NCBI RefSeq assembly: GCF_018139145.2
Contig: NC_059485.1
Coordinates: 17,669,698 to 17,733,697, forward strand
Source: Gymnogyps californianus
Lineage: Eukaryota; Chordata; Aves; Accipitriformes; Cathartidae
Direction of reading: 5' to 3'
DNA length: 64,000 nucleotides
The notes beneath the pieces are model-generated. The model was not told the DNA's origin. It saw only the letters and a program-made list of their open reading frames with translations, and ran no database searches. Position numbers and translations under genes: made by a program. Below are positions 11,492 through 22,299 of the stretch, one piece after another (position 1 is the first letter of the stretch; every line of letters starts with the position of its first letter).

Positions 11492-12035
11492 TAAAAAAAA
11501 AAAGTCTTTGCCACTGAGAATTTTTTTGTTGCTTTTATAACTATGTATTTTTGTCATTTTTTATGGTTTTAGTTGGTTTTTTTTTTTTATCCTTTTCAAC
11601 AGTGACAAACTGAGGTAACGTCTGTGACACTACAGCCTCTCCTACGGGAAGAAGGTCCGAAACCCGACAGCCGAGGGAATTGGAAATAAAAACCTGACAA
11701 CCTACCGACACAGCGACCTCGACGGGAACAGAAATCACACCCGGGCACCCCTCGCGGGACAGACCGCCCGGGGAGGTACAACCGAGCCCTCCCGGGGGCA
11801 GCCGGGATCCCTTATCTACATTATTGCACGAAAGATCGAGGACATCGAGGGACCTAAGGCAAAAAGGAGAAAAAACCGCGCCTAGCGTCTCTACATCGGG
11901 GCAATGCTACTTCTAAAACCGGCCCTCGGCCCTGGCACCACGGGCGGGCGGTGGGCAGGGGTGGGTGCCGTGGGGACGGGGGGGGGGGCAGCGGCGGTGG
12001 CGGGGGGGCCGGCCGGGCGCCCGCCTGGTGTGTAA

Positions 12036-12036
<1 letters not shown>

Positions 12037-12066
<30 letters not shown>
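12037..12066 (-). repeat. (CAG)10 trinucleotide repeat in the SBK1 3'UTR
   Basis: There are ten uninterrupted CTG units on the plus strand, which read as CAG in the SBK1 transcript. Length is often polymorphic for pure tracts of this size. Confidence 0.95.
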
Positions 12067-13510
12067 AATAGCGTTATAGCCCTTTGTGCGGGAATTGGGG
12101 GGGGCCCGAGGGGATGGGGGGAGTCCCCATGGCACCCACCCGATGGGAGGGAAGCCCAAACTGTGCCAGGGCTTGGGTGCTGCCACCTTGGGGTGCCCCC
12201 CAGCCTCCCCACCCCAGCAGCGGGGTGAGCCCCCGCTGCCCTGGGTGCCCGAAACTAGGAGGGGGGTTGTGAGCCCCCCCACACCCCATGACCTTGTCAC
12301 TAAGGGGCCAACCGGGCCACCAGCGGCTCCTGCCACCACCCCCCTGCCTCGCAGCAGCCAGCCCCGGGGGGATTTACCCCGCTGCCTCCTCCCTGCCAGC
12401 CCCAGGGGAGGGGAACCAGGGTTTGGGGAAGGGGTGACAGCAAGGAGGGGTGATGGGGACACCACAGGGAACCATGCGGACCTTCGGGAGGCCGCTCGAA
12501 GCCCCCTCCCCTGCTCCCAGCCTGGGACCACCTTTTCCAGTCCCTGGGTACAAAAAGTCCGCGGAGGGGACAAGGGGATGCCACCATGGCAGAGCCAGCC
12601 CGGCCCCCAGCATCCAACCTGCTGGATAGTTGGCACCGCGGCCGCCGGCTGAAGCCCGGAGCGCAGCTCTCGGCTGGGAGGGTACCGGTCCCTCCGGCGG
12701 GGGTCTGGGGCCGGCGTGTGGCCGCCCGGCGGGGCAGGGCAGGGGGGACAGGGGCTGCCAGCGGCTGCGGCTGGGACGCACGACAACACACAGACAGGGA
12801 CACTTGCTACATCGATGGCTGCCAGCACCTCCTGTGGCAGGAAGGCAGCCGGGGCTGCCGGGGGTCCCGGGCTGCCGGCAACCCCCCGGCTCCCCATCAC
12901 TGGCCCGGCACTCACCTCCCCATCCCCTCCCGGTCCCCCCAGCGGGGCAGGGACCGGTGGAAGGGGGCAAATCACCACCCACCCAAACCTCCCCAAAGGC
13001 CTCCTCCATGGTGCGGGGTCATCAGCCTTCCCTCGCCCTGGCCGGGGGCTGAGCACAGGGTGGGGGAGAGCCGGTGGGCGCTGGCTGCCCCGGACCCCCC
13101 CACCCTTGGGTGGTGGTCCCCACCCATGCATATCCCCCCCCGGCTCTTCCTCCTCGTATTGGGAGACCCCTCCCCATGCCACCCAGCGGGGAGCCTTGGA
13201 GGGGGCGGCATGGCTGTGGCAGGAGCCGGGAGCACCGACGTCCTCGCCGGCAGCGAGCAGTGCCCTCGGCCGGGCTCCCGCCGCCGGCCTCACCCAGGCA
13301 GGGCCGGGGGGATCAGCATCCTCGGTGCTACGGAGCGCAACCAGTTTTGTCCTTTTCCTCGTCGATTTTGTTTCTTTTCTTTTTTTGCTTTGGGAGACCC
13401 GGAGCCTGGTCCCGGCTCGTGCCACCACCACGAGCAACACCCCCCATCCCCGTCCCCGGGGCGGGGGGACGGGACGGGACAGGCGGCCACCGCGTGCGGC
13501 CCCGGCGCCG

Positions 13511-14292
13511 TCAGACGCAGATCTCTATTGCTGTGGCCAGGACCATCTGCCCTTTGCCTTTGTCCTGCCGTCCGTCTGTCCTGCTCGCCGTCCCCGGGGG
13601 GGCCGCGCTCGGCTCGGAGCCGCGGGGTCCGCTCCCTTCGGTCAGGACGGTCCTCTTGAGCGGGGCAGGGGTGCAGGAGCCGGCCGCCTCGTGGCGATGG
13701 GGACCGGCCGGGAGCTTGTCCCCGGCGTGCTTGCGGGAGCGGTAGGAGGGTCGGCGCCGCACCTCGGCCATCAAGTCGCACTTGATGAAGTAGAAGACCT
13801 CCTTGACGGGACAGCGCTTCTCGGGGTCGAGGGCCAGCAGGCGCTGGAACATGCGCAGGGCGCTGTCCGTGAAGCGTCGCCACTGCGAGGGCAGCCCCCC
13901 CAGCCGCCCCTTCTGCCACCGCACAAACTCCTCGAAGAAGGCGTCGGAAGCCGCCGCCGCCTCCCAGGGGAAGTTACCGGTGAGGACGCAGAAGATGAGC
14001 ACCCCGAAAGCCCAGACGTCGATGCTGGTGTCCACGGCGAAGCCCTCCGCCCGCCGGCTTGGCAAACCTCGGGCGCCGTGTAGGGGATGGTGCCGCTGAT
14101 GCGCTTGACCCGGCAGCCCACCTTGCGGGTCATGCCGAAGTCGGCCAGTTTGACGCGGCGGCAGTCGCGGTCGAAGAGCAGGACGTTCTCCGGTTTGATG
14201 TCCCGGTGCACCAGGCTCTTGCTGTGCATGTAGTCGAGGGCCAGGCCCAGCTGCTGCACGCAGCGCTTCACCAGCTCCTCGGGGAGCCCCAC
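13511..14292 (-). CDS. SBK1: SBK1 last coding exon (frame broken by one base)
   Basis: It begins after GCCCGCAG with [11 protein letters not shown] and contains the catalytic loop, DFG, activation segment, C-lobe and tail, ending at TGA (13,513-13,511). At 14,051-14,057 the plus-strand sequence CCGCCGGC has one G fewer than the conserved reading [13 protein letters not shown] requires. Everything before is in one frame and everything after, to the stop, in another, with no further damage. A sequencing or assembly error in a GC-rich run is the likeliest cause. Confidence 0.9.
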
Positions 14293-15547
14293 CTGCGGGC
14301 ACGGGGACATGGCGTCAGCCACCCGCCACCAAACCCTGTGGTGATCCCACCCAGCTCGGGGACCGCCGTATCTGTATGTCCTTACACATCCGACGCGGTC
14401 GCGGCCGCTTTTATCTGGGGTGCTCTCTGCGGCAGGGAGATAGGTGGTGGGTCCCGGGCCACCCTAGGGATGGGTGATGGGTCTCAGACCATCCAGGAGG
14501 GTGATGGGTTCCAGGACCTAGGATGGTGATGGTTCGGGCTACCCTAGGGATGGGTGATGGGTCTCAGGACCTCCAGGAGATGGGCGAAATGTTTGAGCCA
14601 CCCTAGGGATGGGTGATGGGTCTCAGACCATCCTAGGGATGGGTGATGGTTCTGGGCCACCCTAGGGATGGGTGATGGGTCTCAGGACCTCCAGGAGATG
14701 GGCGAATGTTTGAGGCCACCCTAGGGATGGGTGATGGGTCTCAGACCATCCTAGGGATGGGTGATGGGTTCCGGGCCACCCTAGGGATGGGTGATGGGTC
14801 CCAGGTCACCTTAGGGATGGATGATGGATCTCAGGCCACCCAGGGGATGGGGGATGGGTCCCAGACTTGCTTGTAGGTGCTTGTGGTCGGGGCCGACCCA
14901 TACAGGGATGCCTGGTCCCCGTGCATGGGGCCCCCTTCCACATGGCCACCGAAGCACAGTGGCAGCTTTGCTCAGCGCCCTGGGGATACTGAGCCCCCAC
15001 ACCCCAAAAAGGCTCCCAGGGGAGCGGTGGGGGCTCCCACCTGCGGCGGGATGATGTCGAAGAGGTCCCCGCCGGGGGCATACTCCTGAGCGAAGACGTA
15101 GCAGTCCTCTGTCTCGAAGACCACGTCGAAGACCTTGATGATGAAGGGGCTGGAGGAGAGCGTGTTGGTGATGCTGAACTCCCGCAGGAAGTTCTTCAGC
15201 TTCGTCTTGCTCTTGTTGACAAACTTCAGGGCCATCTTGGTGCCTACGGTGAGCAAGGGATGGGGGTGAGCCTGGGGCACGGTTGGGACATGCCGGGCAC
15301 CCTGCTCCCAGCGTGGCCGCGTCCCCCATGCGCCCCCCCCGCTCCCCTCACCTGTGCTTTTGTGGGACACCAGGTCCACCTTGCCGTAGGTGCCCTTGCC
15401 GAGCTCGCGGATGAGGTCGTAGTGCTTGCTGATGTCGGTGCCCGAGAGGGTGCGGATGGCCAGGGACTGCATGTCCTCGGTGATGAGGGGCACCCCGCAG
15501 CAGGCCAGCTTGCGCGACGGCTCTTGCTCAATCGAACCCGCGCTCAT
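13511..15547 (-). CDS. SBK1: SH3 domain-binding kinase 1 (three coding exons)
   Basis: This is a serine/threonine protein kinase of the SBK family; the mammalian protein is cytoplasmic and mainly expressed in brain. Joining 15,547-15,352, 15,243-15,041 and 14,292-13,511 gives a protein of about 393 residues, against about 424 in human. The kinase core is complete: glycine loop GKGTYGKV (residues 50-57), ATP lysine in ALKF (K72), helix-C glutamate E87, catalytic HRDIKPEN (162-169), DFG (184-186) and TAPE (205-208). The basic, proline-rich tail ends ATAIEICV, as in the family. The start ATG lies seven bases after a splice acceptor. A one-base deficit near 14,053 breaks the frame after EVCQAG, and the downstream frame then continues perfectly. 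SBK2 and SBK3 are less likely because of the N-terminus and tail. Confidence 0.95.
14293..15040 (-). other. SBK1 intron between second and last coding exons
   Basis: The intron is 748 bp, with GT at the donor and CAG at the acceptor. More than half of it is the minisatellite described separately; the rest is unremarkable GC-rich sequence. Confidence 0.9.
14455..14865. repeat. minisatellite of 28-32 bp units with 118-bp higher-order period
   Basis: About 14 imperfect units built on CCCTAGGGATGGGTGATGGG fill this part of the SBK1 intron. Four successive units form a higher-order block: the segment starting at 14,541 recurs at 14,659, 118 bases later, with the same order of unit variants, including a distinctive GAGATGGGCGAA unit. 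This indicates amplification of multi-unit blocks. Confidence 0.93.
15041..15243 (-). CDS. SBK1: SBK1 second coding exon
   Basis: The acceptor CACCGTAG precedes GCACCAAG; the split glycine codon joins G to GC. The exon's 203 bases encode [15 protein letters not shown] through to DLFDIIPPQ, which includes the ATP-binding lysine, helix C and the hinge ([12 protein letters not shown]). The donor is CCGCAG/GTGGGA, leaving phase 0. The intron before it is only 108 bp. Confidence 0.95.
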
Positions 15548-15554
15548 GGCTGCG
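15352..15554 (-). CDS. SBK1: SBK1 first coding exon
   Basis: The exon follows the acceptor CTCTGCCTTGCAG and opens with seven untranslated bases before the ATG at 15,547-15,545. It encodes 65 residues plus the first base of a glycine codon, ending in [10 protein letters not shown]. The donor is CACAG/GTGAGG. It carries the N-terminal extension and the whole glycine-rich loop. Confidence 0.95.
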
Positions 15555-15611
15555 CTGCAAGGCAGAGGCGCGTCACCGCTTTCGGTGGGTGCTGCAAAGC
15601 CACCGCACCCA

Positions 15612-15651
15612 GTCCCGTCCCGTCCCGTCCCGTCCCATCCCGTCCCATCCC
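15612..15651. repeat. (CCCGT/CCCAT)n pentanucleotide microsatellite
   Basis: There are about eight units of TCCCG or TCCCA, 60 bp upstream of the SBK1 first coding exon, inside its 5' intron. Confidence 0.93.
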
Positions 15652-16830
15652 CAGGGCTGGGAGCCACGGCACCTTGCAAAGGGCACCAGGCTGCTCGGGG
15701 CGGTGCTGAGCAGCACCCACTGGGTGCCACCCCTCTGTCCCCAGGTGCCACCAACCCAATGGCTCTGGAGAGGACGCTCCAGCCTCCGCAGGGGCTGCAG
15801 CCGTGCGGGGCAGGGCCGGGGGGTGCAGTGGTCCCTGCGCCTCCGACTCGGGGGGATGTCTGGGGGCAAAGCGAGGGCTCGGGGCACGGCAGAGCCAGGA
15901 GGGCAGGGACATGGGGACACACACACGCACACACATCCTCGGCCCTGGTGTGTTCACAGCCACCGTGCAGGACGGGAGCTGAGGCCCTTTGGGGCTCCCC
16001 ACTGCTGCCACGGTCCCCAGTGGGGCCATGGGAGCCGGCCCTGTCCCCTCCACCCTCCCACCTTCGCAGAGCACCGGAGCCCCCTCCAGAGCCGAGTCCG
16101 CCTGCGAGGCAGCGATGCTCCGGAGCGGGGCTAGGGCCATGCCGCAGGCGCGAGCAGGACACGACGGCTCTGCAGCAAATCACTCTGCCGTATACCTCTG
16201 ACCATCCATCGGCACCGACTCTCGGCATTCCCCTACCAGGGTGCCGGACGCTCTGGTACAGAGCCCGGCCAGCAGCGCACGGACGACAGCGCCGACAGTT
16301 CCTCACTACCGACAAACCAGCGGTGGTTTTTCCTCGCCCTGGCCATCCCGGAACGAGAGCCGAGCTTGGACTCACCCACCACGCGGCAGCGAAACCACCC
16401 CGGAATCTCCTCTGATGTCTTCAGAGCACCGCATCGCCCTCCGTCATCCCCAAGAGCGCAAACCCAGTGCCCTGCCAAGCCGCCCCACGCTGCAAGCGCG
16501 CACAAGAGCGCAGCACGACCGCCCCGCACGGAGCGAGCCCCGAGCAGAGACACAGGTCCCCAGGGCCAGTGGGTACCTTGGCAGATAAATCCGTCTGCTT
16601 TTGATTTTGTAGCAGATTGACAAAAAACATGGGACAGCAGCCGAGCGGGCGCTGGTTTATATTTAGATTTTTAATGCGGTGTCTCACCGGGGGGCGGGGG
16701 GGTAAGGAAGACTCCCGCTCAAAACGAATCCTGCTTGCCTCCGGGACCAACGGCACCCGGGGGTTCGATCGGTGCCGGGACGGAGCCGGGAGCACGGGGG
16801 GCCGGGGATGTGGCGCGGGTGCTCGGCGGC

Positions 16831-16900
16831 TGCAGCCGTGGGCTCGCCGCCCGCGAAACACCCGTACGGGTGTTTCGCGGGCGGCGAGCTCACGGCTGCA
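16831..16900. repeat. 70-bp near-perfect palindrome without spacer
   Basis: The two 35-base arms are reverse complements with a single mismatch (16,841 G against 16,890 T), and the symmetry centre lies between 16,865 and 16,866 in CCCGTACGGG. Symmetry stops sharply outside 16,831 and 16,900. DNA of this kind can extrude a cruciform, and either strand's RNA would fold into a hairpin. It is in the SBK1 5' intron. It may be real or a foldback artefact of assembly. Confidence 0.97.
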
Positions 16901-19900
16901 AAAGACAGAGGCCGAGAGCGGCCGTGCCGGAGGGTGCGGGGCGGCTTGTGCGATGCCCGCCGGGCTGAGCCCCGTGCCACGGCCATGCAGGGGCTGTGAG
17001 AGCCACCCCAAACGGTGCCGGATGCCCCACGGGCACCCACAAAGCACCCGCAGGAGCCTGGGGTCAGGGTCCTGCCCGATGCACGAGGATCCTCCCAGCC
17101 TTTTCCCAACAAGGCTGAGCCTGATCTCCAACCTCTCCCTCCTTTCTTTCCACCACGGCGCTGCCTCTCATCCCAAAGCAGAGCTCAGCTTCTTAATTTT
17201 TTTTTTTTTTTCCTGGGAAGTTGGGCAAAAAATAGAAAAGGAACTTCAACATCATGATGTTCCAAAAATGTAACGGCTTGACTCATAAGATCTCCAAAGC
17301 AGCTCATCTCCATAGTGTTTTATTGGCCTCCTGGAAGAGGAGCACCATTTCAGCGTCTGGGTGCTGGAGGTGGAGGTGGATCAGCGCAGCAGCTCGATGG
17401 GTGCATGACTAAAAACAGCTCCCAGCATCCTGCAAGGAGAATTCTGTCTACGCTTGAATTTACAACCATGCTCGTCAATGTCTCTTAATTAACCGGTGTT
17501 GAAATGCAATTATATTTGAGTCGGGAAAGTTGGGGTTTGAGAAAATAAACCTGCCGGTGGGACGGGCGAGAGGAGGTGAAGGACTGACGGCTGCTTAAAA
17601 GAGCTCTCCAAGTCAAGGGCTGTTTGCTTTTTCCCTTGGCTAAACCTGTTGGGTTTTCCAGGCAGCTCCTTTCCGACTGGCAATCGAGAAATGCCCATCC
17701 GAAACGGGTGTCCCACCACGCCAGGTCCCCTGCCTGCCCGCTGCCTGCCCGCTGCCTGCCTGCCAGGCTTTCGCAGCCGTCCCCGAGCTGGGGCTGCTGC
17801 GTTTGCGGTGCTTTATGGAGCAGGCAAACCTGCTGCGGTGCGGGTCGACGGGGCAGGCACAGGGCCGTGCTGCCGGGGATGCTGCCGGGGATGCGGACGC
17901 TGCCGGGATCCTGCCGTGGTGCCTCCGTTGCAGCTGGCTCGGTGCAACGCACCCCGCTCTGTCAAGGCTAACGGGAACACAGAGCCAGTGCCAATCCCAG
18001 GGAAAACCAAACAGCGATGGTGGGCAAAATACCAACGCGCCGAGGCCAAAAAAATCATAAACGCAGAAGTTTTCATTAAAAATAGAAATACTTTTGAAAA
18101 CATGTTGGTTTTGATGTAAGCAGCGAAGCGGGGCAGCAGCGGGGAGAGGGAGCGAGGGCTCGTTTCCAGCTGGTTCTGCGCGCTCACGGGGACGGCAGGG
18201 CACCGGTGCCAACGCGGCAAGAGATGCTGCCAGCCTGGCATGGCCGGGGTCGAGGTTCTGCGTCCTCGGCCTATGTCAGTCATGCCAACACAACCGCCAG
18301 TGCAGCTGCGTGCCAGATCGGGTCAAATCAGAGCAGGAACGGGGCCTCTTCCCGGCACGCCAGCTCCTCCCCCGCCTCCACGGCACAGCCCCGAAGCACC
18401 GGGGGAGAGGAGCCAGCGCCGCGCCCGAAGGAAGCCAAAACCGCCCTCCCAGCGCACGGTCCCCCGGCTCAGTTGTTTCGGGTGTTCTTGAAGAAGGAGC
18501 TTGTAAAAGCAGAGAGGAACGATGCGCATCCCGGGTGAGTCCTGGCGAAGGCCCCCTGCGGCACGAGACCCCGAGCAATGGCAGAGGGGCAGCAAAGCTG
18601 CTGCCAAGCGGCACCGGGACCCCGCCGCTCACCGCAGGTGGTTCGTGCCATCATCTCCGCGTCCTGAACCGTTTCTCCTACTATTCAGACTAAAATTGTT
18701 CTCTGTTTAAGCTTCCGAACCATTTATCTCATTGAGTGAGGAGGATAATCCACCCACCTCTTCCTCACTCCCTGGCAGGTATTTATAGGCAGCCACTCGT
18801 TTCCCATCAGCAGCTGCCGCTCCTCTCCCCAAACCTCCCCGGCTCCATCCCCAACACCGCAGAGCAGCTCCCGGGAGGACGGCATCCCGTATCCAGAGCC
18901 CAGCATCCCGCTGGGTACTGGGGCCAGACGCCACCCACCCGACCCCCCGCTCCCACCCCGACGCTGCTCCCTGCGAGGGGTGTTTTCCCCGCTCCGCATC
19001 CCGCTCCGCTGCACGCCCAGCCCTGGGCGCATCGGCTCTGCCAATAAGTAATTGCAAACTCATTAAGAGCTCATTTGAGAGGAGCAGAGGCCGCCCGGGA
19101 GAGCTGCCCCAGGCACCTGGCAGAGGAGGCTGCCGGAGCAGCGGCTGCTTGGAAATTAAGAGGGGAAGGGGAAAAAAATACCCTGCGGCCACATCAGAGA
19201 CCGACAGATCAGAAAAACAACCCGGTTATTGAGTGGGGTCAAAGGAAAAGGGTTTCGGGCTGAGCCCGACGCAGGGGTCTCTATGGCGAGGCGGCATGCT
19301 GGAAGCCTGGCGAGGGGCCAGGACTCGCACCATGGGCTGCTCTGGGGCAAGGAATTGGGAAGACAAGGGAAAAACCATGGGGGCAGGGGCAGGGTCTCTA
19401 CAAGACCCAGATTTCTCTTTAGAGAGAGGAGAAATAAGAAATATCCGGCAGCGGGGCGGGCGCAGGCACACGCTGCTCTGCCCCTGCGGGTGCCCCGGCC
19501 GCACCATGTGTATTTTGCAGAGCTTTGATTTCCCCCCATGCCCATCCCCAAACCCTCCCGCTGCTGCGACACTCACTACAACAGCAGCATGCTCATTAAT
19601 TATGGTGTAATTGGTATTAGTTATTAGCAGGTAACGCTGACTCCCCGCCAGCCCGGCAGGCTGGAGGCCAGGGCACCCATCGGGAGGGAGCTCGCTCCCT
19701 CCACACCCCAGCCGGCTCCCAAACCTCCCCTATTTTCTCCAAACGACCTGCTGAGCCGGCAAAGTCATTTCCAAGCGAGCGCTTGGCCCTGCCAGGGCCA
19801 TCCCCGCTCCCGGTCCCCCACCTCCTGCACCGCACCGCCCCGGTGCTGCCCGCACGGCAGCCGCATGCCGCCGGGGCGAGGAGGCAGACGGTGCCTCGGC

Positions 19901-22299
19901 TGTGCCCTGCGCCGAGCCGCTGCCTCCCAGCACCCCGCTCTATTTCCAGCCTCCGCCGCCTCCATTCCTGCCTGACCCCGTTCCGGGGACATCCTCTCAT
20001 CTCCTCCGTGCCGCTGGGACCAGCGTGCCGGCGTGAGGCATTATTAGCTGCGCTTCCCGGGGGCAGCGGCATGCCGGCGCCCAGGGAGGGCTCGCAAAGG
20101 CACCTTCGCCTAACGAGGCCGACGTCTCCGCGGGCACGGGGGGGAAAACAGGCATCTCGTGGGGGCTCAGAGCCACGGGTACCCACCGCATCCAGACACC
20201 GGGGCTGCCTGCAGGCAGCGCTGCCCTCTGCCCGGACCGGCCGCTGCCTCCCACCCCACCCAAGAGCAGTGAAATGCAGGCGGGGAGAGGGTCCCTTCGC
20301 CCACGCGCCGCCCCGGGGCCGTTCAAAGCCGCTCAAGCCAAGCCGAGCGTGTCCGGGAGGCGGCTGGGCGCACACGGCACAGGGAAACCGGCCAGCGGCT
20401 GCCGGCGGGCAGCATTTTGGGAACAGCCCCTCTGCCAGCATCCCGCAACCCAGGAGGAGCAGCCACCCCCCAAAGAGGCGATGGATGGGGCACGTCTCCA
20501 TGTCCTCTCGCCTCTCGCTGGCTCCGTGGTGGTGGGAAGGCGCTGGGAAACGCTCGAGTGCCGCTTGCACCACGAGCCTGAACCAGCACCAAACCTCCAC
20601 CGAAGCACCCGCAGCAACGGAGGCTTCCCAGTGCTCCCAGTTTGGGACGCTTCTCCGCACGATGGCACTGAATTCCCAGTTATCTGGCGTTTCTCATACC
20701 AGCTCCTTGCCCGGACCAGAAGAGACTGCCCGGCACCAGGATCGGCTTCGGCAAAGCCAAAGAAACGCGTGGGCTCCCAGTCGGTGGGAGCTGCTCTCCC
20801 GGCGGGGATGTCTCAGCTCGGGGCAGGGTCAGGCCCCATCCCACCCATCCGTAGCATCCCCCGTAGCAGGAACCATCTCCCATCCCGGCCGTGAGCCTCT
20901 GACAAGCTTCTTCAGCCGTTGGTCCCAGGATTCAGGTTTCGCAGGCAAATTTGGGAAAAGCAAGTAAAACAGCGCCCGGGCTCTCTCCTCCGACAGCTCT
21001 CGCCGTCCTCCCGAGGGACGGGTGGCAGCCGCTCCCCGGGGAGCCACGGCTCTCCCCTCCCGCCACCATCCTCCGTGCCCTCCGCACTGCTCTCCCGGAG
21101 CTGCCAGCAGGATTTTCCCTGCCCTCCTCTGCACTGCACCGTCTCCGTCCATCGGTCCCCAACAGCAGGACCTTGGCCGCCTTTCAGCGCTTTGGCCTCC
21201 CAGGATTTTTCCTGACGAGCGGGATGGCTTCGTTAGGACCTCAGCTACTCCAGCCTCCAGCTCCTCCCGCCTTCGCCGCGCCTCGCCGCCGGCACCGGGG
21301 ATTTATGATTACTTCATTGTTTGATTGGTTTCATCAGCCTGTCATCATCTCCCTCCCAAAACTCTTCCACCAGCGCCGGCAGCGTCGCACGTTTGGGATC
21401 TGCAAAGACAAACGCCCCGAGCGGCACCTGCCCATCGCCCGCCCGGTCCCCGCGGGCAGGGCCAGCCGGCCCCTCGGCCCCTCTTGCTCTCGGGGGCAGC
21501 GGGGCACGTCACCCTGCTGCGAAAACCGGCCCTACCTCCACTCCAAGGGGCTTCCGGCCTTTACACGCAGTGGGGCTGTGTCCCGTCCCACGCGGGACCC
21601 TCATGGCCGGAGCTGCTGTGACCCCGCAGCCCGGGCATCGCCCCGCCTCAGCCCTGGCTCCCACCGAGGGGGATGCTCCCATCTCTCCCCTGCCTCGCCT
21701 TCGCTCCCTCGGCCCCCCGGCAGCCTCCTCCCGCAGCATCCCAGGCAGGGTACGGAAACACCCTGCTGACGGCCATGCCGCGGTTGCGCCGAGAGCCGGG
21801 CGGGTCAGGGGCTTGGCACATGGGCACCCAGCTCCGAGGCTTCGCCTCCCGGCAGACGACACCCCAACGCCAGATCCAGCGCAGAGGAGTGCCGAGACCG
21901 AACCGCCCCGGCTCCCCGCACCGCTCACCCGTCCCCGAGCTGCGGCAGGACTCCCGGCTGGCGTCGCCCGCCCGTGGCCACAACGCCAGCGAGGCCGGAC
22001 CTGGAGGAAAGTGGGTCACGCTCCCCCTGCCCGAGCCGCAGCCGGCGAGAGGCTGGCGCGGGCTGGAGGCCGGCTCCCGCACCCGCACCGAGGGGAGACG
22101 AGGGGAGATGACGAGGGGAGATGGCCTGAGCTGCCCTCAAGGCCACCTCTCGCCCGCTCTCCCCTCCCTGCTCCCCTTCCCCTGCCTCCAGCCGCTTTCC
22201 ATCTCAGCGCATCCTTCCAGAGCCCACCCCCCCCTCCCCGCTCCTCGCCTCCAGAATTCACCGGGACCCCTTTCTCCCTCGGAAACCGGCCCCGGAGCC

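Larger units (their letters stand above)
11470..13510 (-). other. SBK1: SBK1 3' untranslated region
   Basis: About 2.0 kb lies between the SBK1 stop codon and the predicted polyadenylation site. It is very GC-rich over most of its length and turns AU-rich in the last 130 bases. A pure CAG tract of ten units sits at 12,037-12,066 in the sense direction. Long open frames here, the longest covering 11,854-13,440, are out of frame with the kinase and result from the scarcity of A and T. The extent assumes there is no intron in the 3'UTR. Confidence 0.65.

Noticed and set aside
11854..13440. 528-codon open frame on the minus strand, with a polyglutamine stretch
   Set aside because: It lies in the SBK1 3'UTR and is out of frame with the kinase. 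The glutamines are the CAG repeat. There is no family resemblance.
12716..14083. 455-codon open frame on the plus strand
   Set aside because: It is antisense to the SBK1 last exon and 3'UTR, a reflection of the opposite strand's codon structure.
14455..14865. Regularly spaced repeats that might suggest a CRISPR-like array
   Set aside because: Units are contiguous variants without unique spacers, in an intron of a vertebrate gene. It is a minisatellite.
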